This document shows, piece after piece, positions 45,648 to 58,800 of a stretch of 64,000 nucleotides of DNA. Location: contig CAWUHX010000328.1 of the NCBI GenBank assembly GCA_963922205.1, positions 248,001-312,000 on the forward strand. Reading direction: 5' to 3'. The position numbers and the translations under genes are program-made. The notes beneath the pieces are model-generated. The model was not told where the DNA came from and did no database searches. It worked only from the letters and a program-made list of their open reading frames with translations. Origin of the DNA: Romanomermis culicivorax (taxonomy: Eukaryota > Nematoda > Enoplea > Mermithida > Mermithidae). How positions within the stretch are numbered: the stretch's first letter is position 1; each line of letters starts with the position of its first letter.

Positions 45648-47520
45648 TAAAGAAAAACAAAAAATTGACAAAAAAATCAATCAAAAAGCCAAATAAAACA
45701 CCAAAAAGTAGAAAAAAAGCAAAAAAAACCAAAAATAAAAAACATAAAAGCGCGAAAATTAAAATAAAGCAAACAAAAAAATTTGAAAAAATGAGAGTTT
45801 AAACTCGAAAAATTGAAAAAATCAAATTTTAGAAACTTCCAAAGAAAAACCTAGAAAAAGAAAAACGAAAAAGTGCAAAAAATTATAAAAAAGAGAAAAA
45901 ACAAAAAATCAAAAAATAAAGCAGAACAAAAGAATGTGGAAAAAGCCAAGAAAAAAACGAAAATTGAAAAAAAACCGAGGAAAAACCTCCAGAATCGAAA
46001 AATAATGAAAAAGAAAAAATTTAGAAAAAAATAGTTTAAAAACCAAAGAAAACCCCAAAAAGTAGAAAAAAAGCGAAGAAAAAACACCAAAAAGCAAAAA
46101 TTAAAAATTAGAGCTAAAAAACAAAAATTGTAAAACATCAAATTTTAAAAATTCCGAAAAAAACTCAAAAAGAAGAACAACGAAAAAGTCTAAAAAAATT
46201 AGAAAGAAAAGAGAAGATCTAAAAATTCAAAAATAAAGAAAAACAAAAAAATGTGGAAAAAGCCATGAAAAAAACGAAAATTGAAAAACTGCCTAAATCG
46301 AAAAATAATGAAAAACAAAAAAAATGAAAAAACTAGTTTAAAAAGCCAAATAAAACCCCAAAAAGTAGAAAAAAGCAAAAAAAAAACAAAAATAACAGAA
46401 ACACAAAAAAGGAAAAATTAAAAATTAGAGCTAAAAAACAAAAATTTTAAAACATCAAATTTTAAAAATCCAAAAAAAACTAAAAAAAAAGAACAACGAA
46501 AAAGTCTAAAAAAATTAAAAAGAAGAGAAAAAACCTAAAAATTCAAAAATAAAGAAAAACAAAAGAATGCGAAAAAAGCCAAATAAAACCCCAAAAAGTA
46601 GAAAAAAGCAAAAATAAAAAAAACGGAAAAGCAAAAATTAAAAAATAGAGCTAAAAAACAAAAATTTTAAAACATCAAATTTTAAAAATTCCAAAAAAAA
46701 CTCAAAAAGAAGAACAACGAAAAAAGTCTAAAAAAGTTAAAAAAAAGGAGAAAAAACCTAAAAATCAAAAAATAAAGAAAAACAAAAGAATGCGAAAAAA
46801 GCCAAAAAAAAACGAAAATCCAAAAAAAACCGAGGGAAAACCGTCTAAATCGGAAATAATGAAAAACAAAAAATTGAAAAAAACAGTTTAAAAAGCCAAA
46901 TAAAACCCCAAAAAGTAGAAAAAAGCAAAAAAAAACCAAAAATAAAAAAAAACACAAAAAAGCAAAAATTAAAAATTAGAGCTAAAAAACAAAAATTTTA
47001 AAACATCAAATTTTAAAAATTCCAAAAAAAACTCAAAAAGAAGAACAACGAAAAAAGTCTAAAAAAGTTAAAAAAAGAGAAAAAAACCTAAAAATCAAAA
47101 AATAAAGAAAAACAAAAAAATGTGGAAAAAGCCATGAAAAAAACGAAAATTGAAAAAAACTGCCTAAATCGAAAAATAATGAAAAACAAAAAAATGAAAA
47201 AAACAATAGTTTAAAAGCCAAATAAAGCCCCAAAAAGTAGAAAAAAGCAAAAAAAAACAAAATAAAAAAAACACAAAAAAGCAAAAATTAAAAATTAGAG
47301 CTAAAAAACAAAAAATTTTAAAACATGAACTTTTAAAAATTCAAAAAAAAAACTCAAAAAGAAGAACAACGAAAAAAGTCTTAAAAAGTTAAAAAAAAGG
47401 AGAAAAAACCTAAAGATCAAAAAATAAAGAAAAACAAAAAATTGAAAAAAACGAGGAAAAACCCCCAAAATCGAAAAATAATGATAAACAAAAATTTGCC
47501 ATTTTCAAAATTTAAAAATA
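45647..47520. repeat. A-rich purine tract with ~220-330-bp repeats
   Basis: The plus strand is mostly A with G and scattered C and very few T runs. Blocks such as AGAACAACGAAAAAAGTCT and AGCTAAAAAACAAAAATTTT recur near 46107, 46430, 46650, 46979 and 47299. Minus-strand frames rich in Phe are composition artefacts. The tract ends just before the MADF exons. Confidence 0.8.
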
Positions 47521-47576
47521 ATTAAATTAATTTTTTTCAAAAATTTAAAAAATTTGCTCATTTTTCCATTATATAC

Positions 47577-47960
47577 CTTTTGTGAAGTCGACTACCTTTT
47601 ACGTTCAAAAAATTTAAAACTTCGTAATATTTCCATTTGGGTTTCGTTTCGGCTAAAAAGCCATTTTTCAATTTTTTATCATTCGAACGTTTGACGTCGA
47701 TTAAATTTTTGAAAATTTTCCTACATTCGGCGCCTAAAAATTAATTAATTAATCAAAAAATTTTAATTAATTAATTAATTAATTTTTCTACCGGGTCGAT
47801 TCGTTATCGAACCAACTTCGGCCCATAATTTCGACGTCAATTGTCGACGACTGCCCCTGATTTTAGTTGCTGACTTCATCCAAAGCTGCGGCCGAACGCG
47901 AACGGCTTCGATCAAAGAATAGCGGAAAAATTCGTCGTCGACGTTGCCGCCGTTGGACAT
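47577..47960 (-). CDS. MADF-domain (Myb/SANT-like) protein, N-terminal exons
   Basis: Exon 1 is 47960-47792 and exon 2 is 47733-47577, separated by a 58-bp intron (GTAGAA...TTTTTAG). The protein reads FFRYSLIEAVRVRPQLW near the start, then KLWAEVGSI, CRKIFKNLIDVKRS and KPKWKYYEVLNFL. These are the ordered landmarks of a MADF domain: LI.AV...P.LW, W..V, C...F.NL, W.YY..L.FL. MADF proteins bind DNA as transcriptional regulators in the nucleus. The end of exon 2 is uncertain: donors GTAGTC (after 47596) and GTATAT (after 47577) are both possible. Only the second leaves the phase needed to join the exon at 36837, about 10.7 kb away in the assembly. The model is then a 245-aa protein, a normal size for this family. 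Confidence 0.8.
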
Positions 47961-47999
47961 TTTTTTTTGTAGAATGCGAAAATTTGGAATTTTGAGAAG

Positions 48000-49365
48000 T
48001 CTAAGCCTAAAAAAATATAAATTTTTTGAGAGAAAATCATCATTTTTAAACCAAAAAATGGTTTAAAAAAGCGGATTTTTTAGGCGTTTTGTGTCATAAA
48101 TACATAAATTTGTGGTTTTTAAGACAAAAAATGCATTTTTGAAGGGTTTATTTTTGGAAAAATTCAATTTTTTTAAGCCGGTTCTCTTTTTTTTTTCATC
48201 TTAAAAATGTCTAATTTCGTTGATTTTCTATATTTTGAGACGAAAATCGCGATTTTTTCGATCATTCTATATCACAAAATCCTTTTTACGGCAAAATTTT
48301 CGGAAATATAATGGGAAAATCTTACATATAACTGGGGGAGGAGGGGGGGTCAGACCCTATACTCGAAAATTGGGAGTCTAAAAATTCTAAAAGCGGCTTT
48401 TTTAACCCTTTCAGGGAAAATTTCGTTTTTTTGGGATTTTGATGGAAAAAATTTGCGAAACTGGGTTAACCCATCCATATCTGTGAGACCCATTGGGGAG
48501 GGGGGTCATACTTTTGAGAGGTCTGACCAGCTGGGCTGGGGGGGAGTGGGTAAACCCAAAATTTTGGGGTGGGGGGTACCAAAATTTCCAAAATTGGGGA
48601 TGAGGGGTCAAAAAACCCACAAAAGTCGAAACAATGTTGAAAATTAGCCCCAAAAAAACCACTTTTTTCCAATTTTCCTGAGTTTGGAGGGAGGGGTTGG
48701 GTACAGGATTGACCAAGTTGGGGGTGGCGTTGTGGGGGGGGGGGTAAAACCCAGCCCGATACATGGGTATAGGATTCGACCAAGCACGGTAACTCCGAAA
48801 AAGGATCAAAAATTTAGATTTCATCGGATTTTAGTTTCAAACATTTAATTTCTAAATATCTACCGCAAAATTTAGACATTTTATCGCAGAAATACACAAA
48901 AAAAAACCCGAAAATTTATTAAAATCGCTGGGAATTTTCGGAAAAAAATCATTTTCCAGCGTTCGAAATTCAAATTTTTTCCACAACCGAACGACGTATG
49001 TTAAAAAAAGCTTAGATTAAGCGATTTTTGAGCGAAAAAACGACTTTTTTGACGAGAAAAACGGCGAAAAAATTTCGACGTTTTTGCGTCAAATTGACCG
49101 ATACGGCGTTAGAAACTCCTACAGTACTACGGAAAATTGTTTGACATGCATTTCAACAAATTCTGACTTGCAAATCATGAGGGGAATAAAATACGGACCG
49201 CAATGCACGATTTGTATTCGATTATGATTATCAGCCGATTATTCGAAGAAAACAGGGCTGTTGTGCAGAGGATAGCGCAGGTTTTTACTGTTGCTAAAAT
49301 TAAGAAAATTAATCCATAGTTTACTGTATCAAGTCACGTCGAATCTGCGCTGATCAAATACGCGC
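48000..49365. other. Intergenic region with G-rich island
   Basis: No exon found. Between about 48330 and 48760 the plus strand carries many G runs (GGGGGAGGAGGGGGGG, GGGAGGGGTTGGG, a run of 10 or more Gs near 48735) and can form G-quadruplexes. The rest is AT-rich. It lies between the diverging MADF and FBXO9-like genes and should hold one or both promoters. Confidence 0.5.
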
Positions 49366-49369
49366 TTTT

Positions 49370-52300
49370 TTGGCAGCTAAAAATTGTCCAATTTTGGCGC
49401 TGATTTCGATTGAAAATTGAATTTTTCACGAAAAACTCGGTTTTTCCAAGTTTCGAGCGTCAAGAATCGTCGAAAATTTTTTCAAAATTCGTAAATTTTT
49501 GGGAAAATTTCGCGATTTTTTTAAATTTTATAGATTAAATTTTTTTCTCGGAGCTGAAAATTCGTCAAATTTGGCGCAGATTTCGGTATAAAATTGAATT
49601 TTTCACGAAAAATTCGGTTTTTCCTAGTTTTGAGCGTCAAAAATCGTCGAAAATTTTCCCAAAATTGTTAAATTTTTGGGAAAATTTCGCGATTTTTTTA
49701 AATTTCATGGATTAAATTTTTTGTCAGAGCTGAAAATTCGTCAAATTTGGCGCTGATTTCGATTGAAAATTGAATTTTCCACGAAAAATTCAGTTTTTCC
49801 AAGTTTCGAGCGTCAAGAATCGTCGAAAATTTTTCCAAAATTCGTAAATTTGGAAAAATTTCGCGATTTTTTTTAAATTTTATAGATTAAATTTTTTCTC
49901 GGAGCTGAAAATTCGTCAAATTTGGCCCAGATTTCGATTGAAAATTGAATTTTTCACGAAAAATTCAGTTTTTCCAAGTTTCGAGCGTCAAGAATCGTCG
50001 AAAATTTTTTCAAAATTCGTGAATTTGGAAAAATTTTGCGATTTTTTTAAATTTTATCGATTAAATTTTTTCTCAGAGCTGAAAATTCGTCAAATTTGGC
50101 GCAGATTTCGATTGAAAATTGAATTTTTCACGGAAAATTCGGTTTTTCCAAGTTTCGAGCGTCAAAAATCGTCGAAAATTACTCCAAAATTCGTAGATTT
50201 GGAAGAATTTTCGCGATTTTTTACAAAGTTTTCAGATTAAATTTTTTCTCAGAGCTGAAAATTCGTCAATTTTGGCGCAGATTTCGGTATAAAATCGAAT
50301 TTTTTCTGAAAAATTCGGTTTTTCCAAGTTTCGAGCGTCAAAAATCGTCGAAAATTCCTCCAAAATTCGTAGATTTGGAAGAATTTTCGCAATTTTTTTC
50401 CAAAGTTTTCAGATTAAATTTTTTCTCAGAGCTGAAAATTCGTCGAATTCGGCGCAGATTTCGGTATAAAATTGAATTTTTCACGAAAAATTCGGTTTTT
50501 TCCAAATTTCGAGCGTCAAGAATCGTCGAAAATTTTTCTAAAATTCGTAAATTTGGAAAAATTTCGCGATTTTTTGAAATTTTATAGATTAAATTTTTTC
50601 TCGGAGCTGAAAATTCGTCAGATTTGGCGCAGATTTCGATATAAAATTGAATTTTTCACGGAAAATTCGCTTTTTCCAAGCTTCGAGGGTCAATAAATGC
50701 CGAAAATTTTTCCAAAATTTGTAAATTTGGAATAGTTTTGCGATTTTTTCAAATTTTCTAGATTAAATTTTTCGTCGGAGCTGAAAATTCGTCAAATTTG
50801 GCGCTGATTTCGATTGAAAATTGAATTTTTCACGAAAAATTCGGTTTTTCCAAGTTTCGAGCGTCAAGAATCGCCGAAAATTTTTTCAAAAATCGTAAAT
50901 TTGGAAAAATTTCGCGATTTTTTTAAATTTTATAGATTAAATTTTTTTCTCAGAGCTGAAAATTCGTCAAATTTGGCGCAGATTTCGATATAAAATTGAA
51001 TTTTTCACGAAAAATTCGGTTTTTCCTAGTTTTGAGCGTCAAAAATCGTCGAAAATTTTCCCAAAATTGTTAAATTTTCGGGAAAATTTCGTGATTTTTT
51101 AAATTTCATGGATTAAATTTTTTGTCAGAGCTGAAAATTCGTCAAATTTGGCGCTGATTTCGATTAAAAATTGAATTTTTCACGAAAAATTTGGTTTTTT
51201 CCAAGTTTCGAGCGTCAAGAATCGTCGAAAATTTTTCCAAAATTCGTAAATTTGGAAAAATTTCGTGATTTTTTAAATTTTATAGATTAAATTTTTTGTC
51301 GGAGCTGAAAATTCGTCAAAGTTGGCGCAGATTAAGATATAAAATCGAATTTTTCATGAAAAATTCGGTTTTTCCAAGTTTTGAGCGTCAAAAATCGTCG
51401 AAAATTTCCTCCAAAATTCGTAGATTTGGAAGAATTTTTGCAATTTTTTCCAAAGTTTTCAGATTAAATTTTTTCTCAGAGCTGAATATTCGTCGAATTC
51501 GGCGCAGATTTCGGTATAAAATTGAATTTTTCACGGAAAATCCGGTTTTTTCAAGCTTCGAGGGTGAAAAATCGTCGAAAATTTTTCCAAAATTGTTAAA
51601 CTTTTGGGAAAATTTCGCGATTTTTTTTAAATTTCATAGATTAAATTTTTTGTCGGAGCTGAAAATTCGCCAAATTCGGCGCAGATTTCGATATAAAATC
51701 GAATGTTTACGGAAAATTCGCTTTTTCCAAGCTTGGAGGGTCAATAAATGCCGAAATATTTTCCAAAATTCGTAAATTTGGAAAAATTCCGCGATTTTTT
51801 TAAATTTTATAGATTAAATTTTTTCTCAGAGCTGAAAATTCGTCAAATTTGGCGCAGATTTCGATATAAAATTGAATTTTTACGGAAAATTCGCTTTTTC
51901 CAAGCTTCGAGGGTCAATAAATGCCGAAATATTTTCCAAAATTGTTGAATTTTTGGAAGAATTTTCACAATTTTTTAAAATTTTATAGATTAAATTTTTT
52001 CTCGGAGTTGAAAATTCGTCAAATTTGGCACTGATTTCGATTGAAAATTGGATTTTTCACGGAAAATTCGCTTTTTCCAAGCATCGAGCGTCAAAAATCG
52101 TCGAAAATTTTTCCAAAATTCGTAAATTTGGAAAAATTTCGTGATTTTTTTTAAACTTTATAGGTTAAATTTTTTCTCAGAGCTGAAAATTCGTCATATT
52201 TGGCCCAGATTTCGATTGAAAATTGAATTTTTCACGGAAAATTCGCTTTTTCCAAGCTTCGAGCGTCAAAAATTGTCGAAAATTTTTCCAAAATTGTTGA

Positions 52301-52848
52301 ATTTTTGGGAGAATTTTCGTAATTTTTTTAAATTTTATAGATTACATTTTTTCTTTGTGCTGAAAATTCGTCAAATTTGGCGCAGATTTTGATATAAAAT
52401 TGAATTTTTCACAGAAAATTCGCTTTTTCCAAGCATCGAGCGTCAAAAATCGTCGAAAATTCCTCCAAAATTCCTAGATTTGGAAGAATTTTTGCAATTT
52501 TTTTCAAAATTTTGAGATTAAATTTTTCCTCGGAGCTGAAAATTCGTCAAATTTGGCGCAGATTTCGATTGAAAATTGAATTTTTCACGAAAAATTCGGT
52601 GTTTCGAGCGTCAAGAATCGTCGAAAATTTTTCCAAAATTCGTAAATTTGGAAAAATTTCGTGATTTTTTTTAATTTTATAGATTAAATTTTTCTTCGTA
52701 GCTGAAAATTCGTCAAATTCGGCGCAGATTTCGATATAAAATCGAATTTTTCATGAAAAATTCGGTTTTCACAGGCTTCGAGGGTGGATAAATTTTTCCA
52801 AAATTCGTAAATTTGGAAGAATTTTGGCGATTTTTTTTCCAATTTTTA
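49370..52848. repeat. ~175-bp satellite, about 19-20 copies, upstream of FBXO9-like gene
   Basis: Units are marked by GAGCTGAAAATTCGTCAAAT at 49553, 49729, 49903, 50078, 50253 and onward. Each contains ATTGAATTTTTCACGAAAAA, TTTCGAGCGTCAA and TTTTATAGATTAAATTTTTT. The last unit runs straight into CCAATTTTTAG (ending 52849), the likely leader-acceptor of the downstream gene. The array may thus have been seeded from the gene's own 5' flank. Confidence 0.9.
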
Positions 52849-52879
52849 GATTTTAAATTTTAATGCCAAATTTTTTATT

Positions 52880-55800
52880 ATGGACCAAATCGGCCAAGAA
52901 GAAGAAGACGAAGAAGAATCAGCGTCAATTTTGGGCGCTAAAAATGCAAATTTAGACGACGAATTACGCAAATTTCATCAAAATTGGCGTCTAGAATTGA
53001 AAAATGTTGAAGAAAAAGAGAAAGAAAAATTTTCGTCGTCTCGAAAATTTTATCATTTGGCTATGATTTGCGAACAAAATGGCCGATTTCGCGACGCCGT
53101 AGAATTTTATAGACGAGCTTTGAAATTGGATCCCGAAATTGAAAGCCAATTTTTAGTTGCTTCGAAAAATCCAAATTCCCAAGCTGGTTAGCTAATTTGT
53201 GTGATTAAAAATTTAAAATTTTTGAAAATTTCAAATTTTTGAAAATTTTAAATTTTTGAAAATTCAAAAATTTTAAATTTTTGAAAATTTAAAATTTCAA
53301 AATTTTTCCTAGATTTTAAAAAATCAAAATCGGTCGAAAATCCATGCTCGACGACGTTCAATTTGAGCGATTTGAATCGAAATTTAAATTTACAATATTA
53401 TTGTATAGCGGAAAAAACGTCGAAAAATCGTCACATTGGCACTTTGCCAGCCGAATTATTAATTCTAATTTTTAAATGGGTCGTTTCGTCGCATTTGGAC
53501 GTTCGACAATTGGAACAATTATCGATGGTAAATTGGATTTTTTGGTCAATTTTGATGCTAAAATGCTAATTTTTTGGAAAAAAAGTTTTTTTTCTGTAAA
53601 ATTTTAACTAAAAATTGAGAAAAAAATTTAAAATTTCAGAATTTTTCAAAACAATAAAAAATTTTTTTGTAAAATTTAATTAATTACTCAAGAAATTGAA
53701 AAAGAAATCAAAATTAAATATTTTTTCGAAAAAAAATTTGGTCGAGTTTGTGCTCAGAATTTTAAAAAATCAACACTTTTTGATTGGCTTTAATGCTCAA
53801 AAATGCAAATAATTTAAAAAATATATATTTTTCCTGTAAAATTTAGCAATTTTCCAAAAAAATCTAAATTACCAGAAATCCAAAAAAATTTTCACTGAAA
53901 TTTTTCACAAAATTTTGCAAATTTCCCAAAAAAATCGATTTTCTGATAATTTTTTGGTCAATTTTGATGCTGAAAATGCTAATTTTTTTGGAAAAAAAGT
54001 CATTTTTTTGAAAAATTTTAATTAAGAAATTCAGAAAAAAATTTAAAATTCAAGAATTTTTCAAACCAATAAAAAAATTTTTTTTGTAAAATTTTAATTA
54101 ATTACTCAAGAAATCGGAAAAAATTCAAAATTCAAGAATTTAAATAAAAAAAATTTTTTTGTAAAATTTTAATTAATTACTCAAGAAATTGAAAAAAAAT
54201 CAACACTTTTTGATTGGCTTTAATGCTCAAAAATGCAAATAATTTAAAAACATATATTATTCCTGTAAAATTTAGCAAATTTTCCAAAAAAATCTAAATG
54301 ATCAGAAATCCAAAAAAAATTTTCACTGAAATTTTTCACAAAATTTTGCAAATTTCCCAAAAAAATCGATTTTCTGATAATTTTTTGGTCAATTTTGATG
54401 CTGAAAATGCTAATTTTTTTGGAAAAAAAGTCATTTTTTTGAAAAATTTTAATTAAGAAATTCAGAAAAAAATTTAAAATTCAAGAATTTTTCAAAACAA
54501 TAAAAAATTTTTTTTGTAAAATTTTAATTAATTACTCAAGAAATCGGAAAAAATTCAAAATTCAAGAATTTAAATTAAAAAAATTTTTTGTAAAATTTTA
54601 ATTAATTACTCAAGAAATCGAAAAAAATTCAAAATTCAATATTTTTCCGAAAAACAAATTTGATCGAGTTTGTGCTCAGAATTAAAAAAAAATCAACACT
54701 TTTTGATTGGCTTTAATGCTCAAAAATGCAAATAATTTAAAAAAAAATATTTTTCCTGTAAAATTCAGCAAATTTTCCAAAAAAATCTAAATGACCAGAA
54801 ATCCAAAAAAATTTTCACTGAAATTTTTCACAAAATTTTGCAAATTTCCCAAAAAAATCGATTTTCTGATAATTTTTTGGTCAATTTTGATGCTGGAAAT
54901 GCTAATTTTTTGGGAAAAAAGTTCTTTTTTTGAAAAATTTTAATTAAGAAATTCAGAAAAAAATTTAAAATTCAAGAATTTTTCAAAACAATAAAAAAAT
55001 TTTTTTGTAAAATTTTAATTAATTACTCAAGAAATCGGAAAAAATTCAAAATTCAAGAATTTAAATTAAAAAAATTTTTTGTAAAATTTTAATTAATTAC
55101 TCAAGAAATCGAAAAAAATTCAAAATTCAATATTTTTCCGAAAAACAAATTTGATCGAGTTTGTGCTCAAAATTAAAAATAAGTCAACACTTTTTGATTG
55201 GCTTTAATGCTCAAAAATGCAAATAATTTAAAAAAAAATATTATTCCTGTAAAATTTAGCAAATTTTCCAAAAAAATCTAAATGACCAGAAATCCAAAAA
55301 AAAATTTTCACTGAAATTTTTCACAAAATTTTGCAAATTTCCCAAAAAAATCGATTTTCTGATAATTTTTTGGTCAATTTTGATGCTGGAAATGCTAATT
55401 TTTTGGGAAAAAAAGTTTTTTTTTTGTAAAATTTTAATTACGAAATTGAGAAAAAAAATTTAAAATTTAAGAATTTAAATAAAAAAATTTTTTTGTAAAA
55501 TTTTAATTAATTACTCAAGAAATTGAAAAAAAATCAAAATTCAATATTTTTCCGAAAACAAATTTGGTCGAGTTTGTGATCAGAATTTCAAAAAATCAAC
55601 ACTTTTTGATTGGCTTTAATGCTCAAAAATGCAAATAATTTAAAAAAAAATATTATTCCTGTAAAATTTAGCAAATTTTCCAAAAAAATCTAAATGACCA
55701 GAAATCCAAAAAAAAATTTTCACTGAAATTTTTCACAAAATTTTGCAAATTTCCCAAAAAAATCGATTTTCTGATAATTTTTTGGTCAATTTTGATGCTG

Positions 55801-58800
55801 GAAATGCTAATTTTTTGGGAAAAAAAGTTTTTTTTTTTGTAAAATTTTAATTACGAAATTGAGAAAAAAAATTTAAAATTTAAGAATTTAAATAAAAAAA
55901 TTTTTTTGTAAAATTTTAATTAATTACTCAAGAAATTGAAAAAAAATCAAAATTCAATATTTTTCCGAAAAACAAATTTGGTCGAGTTTGTGATCAGAAT
56001 TTCAAAAAATCAACACTTTTTGATTGGCTTTAATGCTCAAAAATGCAAATAATTTAAAAAAAAATATATTTTTCCTGTAAAATTTAGCAAATTTTCCAAA
56101 AAAATCTAAATGACCATAAATCCAAAAAAATTTTCACTGAAATTTTTCGCAAAATTTTGCAAATTTCCCAAAAAAATCGATTTTCTGATAATTTTTTGGT
56201 CAATTTTGATGCTGGAAATGCTAATTTTTTGGGAAAAAAGTTTTTTTTTGTAAAATTTCAATTAAGAAATTGAGAAAAAAATTTAAAATTTAAGAATTTA
56301 AAAAAAAAATTTTTTTCTGTAAAATTCTAATTAATTACTCAAGAAATCGAAAAAAATTCAAAATTCAATATTTTTTCGAAAAAAAATTTGGTCGAGTTTG
56401 TGCTCAGAATTTTAAAAAATCAACACTTTTTGATTGGCTTTAATGCTCAAAAATGCAAATAATTTTAAAAAAACATTTTTCGTTTCAAAATTTAGCAAAT
56501 TTTCCAAAAAAAATGTAAATGACCAGAAATCCAAAAAAATTTTTCACTGAAATTTTTCACAAAATTTTGCGAATTTCCCAAAAAAATCGATTTTCTGATA
56601 TTTTTTTGGTCAATTTTGATGCTGAAAATGCCAATTTTTTTGGAAAAAAGTTCTTTTTTTGTAAAATTTTAATTAAGAAATTGAGAAAAAAATTTAAAAT
56701 TTAAGAATTTAAAAAAAAAAATTTTTTCTGTAAAATTCTAATTAATTACTCAAGAAATTGAAAAAAAATTCAAAATTCAATATTTTTCCGAAAAACAAAT
56801 TTGGTCGAGTTTGTGCTCAGAATTTTAAAAAAATCAACACTTTTTGATTGGCTCTAATGCTCAAAAATGCAAATAATTTAAAAAAATGTATTATTTCTTT
56901 CAAAATTTAGCAAATTTTCCAAAAAAATCTAAATGACCAGAAATCCAAAAAAAATTTTTACTGAAATTTTTCACAAAATTTTGCAAATTTCCCAAAAAAA
57001 TCGATTTTCTGATAATTTTTTTGGTCAATTGTGATGCTGAAAATGCTAATTTTTTGGAAAAAAAGTTTTTTTTGTTGTAAAATTTTAATTAAGAAATTGA
57101 GAAAAAAATTTAAAATTTAAGAATTTAAAAAAAAAATTTTTTTTCCTGTAAAATTCTAATTAATTACTCAAGAAATCGAAAAAAATTCAAAATTCAATAT
57201 TTTTCCGAAAAACAAATTTGATCGAGTTTGTGCTCAGAATTAAAAAAAAATCAACACTTTTTGATTGGCTTTAATGCTCAAAAATGCAAATAATTTAAAA
57301 AAAAATATTTTTCCTTTCAAAATTTAGCAAATTTTCCAAAAAAATCTAAATGACCAGAAATCCAAAAAAATTTTCACTGAAATTTTTCACAAAATTTTGC
57401 AAATTTCCCAAAAAAAATCGATTTTCTGATAATTTTTTGGTCAATTTTGATGCTGGAAATGCTAATTTTTTGGGAAAAAAAGTTCTTTTTTTGTAAAATT
57501 TTAATTAAGAAATTGAGAAAAAAATTTAAAATTTAAGAATTTTTCAAAACTATAAAAAATTTTTTTCGTAAAATTTTAATCAATTACTCAAGAAATTGAA
57601 AAAAAATCAACACTTTTTGATTGGCATTAATGCTCAAAAATGCAAATAATTTAAAAAAATATATTATTCCTGTAAAATTTAGCAAATTTTCCAAAAAAAT
57701 CTAAATGACCAGAAATCCAAAAAAATTTTTCGCTGAAATTTTTCACAAAATTTTGCAAATTTCCTAAAAAAACGACTTTCTGATAATTTTTTGGTCAATT
57801 TTGATGCTGAAAATGTTAATTTTTTGGGAAAAAAGTTCTTTTTTTTGTAAAATTTTAATTAAGAAATTGAGAAAAAAATTTAGAATTTAAGAATTTAAAT
57901 AAAAAAATTTTTTTGTAAAATTTTAATTAATTACTCAAGAAATTGAAAAAGAAATCAAAATTAAATATTTTTTCGAAAAACAAATTTGGTCGAGTTTGTG
58001 CTCAAAATTAAAAATAAATCAACACTTTTTGATTGGCTTTAATGCTCAAAAATGCAAATAATTTAAAAAAAAAATATTTTTCCTGTAAAATTTAGCAAAT
58101 TTTCCAAAAAAATCTAAATGACCAGAAATCCAAAAAATTTTTTCGCTGAAATTTTTCACAAAATTTTGCAAATTTCCCAAAAAAAATCGATTTTCTGATA
58201 ATTTTTTGGTCAATTTTGATGCTGGAAAATTTGAATACTTTTAGAAAAAAATTTTTTTTTGTAAAATTTAACAAATTTTTGAAAAAAATGAATTTTTGGT
58301 CAATTTTCTGCTTTAAATTTGCAAAAATAAACGTTTTTCGGCCAATTTAATGCTCGAAAATGCAAATATTTTTTAAAAAAAAATTTTTTTCTGTAAAATT
58401 TAGCAGATTTTTTTTATAAAGAATGAATTTTTGGTCGATTTTCTACCCATAATTTGAAAAAATGAACATTTCTTCACCACTTTTAATCACCAAAAATCAA
58501 AAAAAATTTAGGAAAAAAATTTTTTTCACTGAAATTTTCACAAAATTTTGCAAATTTTCCAAAAAAATCGATGTTCTGCTTAAATTTTGAATAAAATGAT
58601 AATTTTTTGGTCAATTTTGATGCTGGAAAATTTGACTACTTTTTGAAAGAAATATTTTTGTAAAATTTAGCAGATTTTTCATGAAAAATGAATTCTTGGT
58701 CGATTTTCTATCCATAATATGAAAAAATGAACATTTTTTGGCCAACTGTAATTCCCGAAAATCCAAATATTTAAAAAAAAATTTCTGTAAAATTTTGCGA

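Noticed and set aside
45550..47284. Minus-strand Phe-rich frames
   Set aside because: Pure composition effect of the purine tract; no conserved pattern.
48411..48824. Pro-rich minus-strand frames in the G-rich island
   Set aside because: C-runs on the minus strand yield Pro codons in all frames; no homology or splice context.
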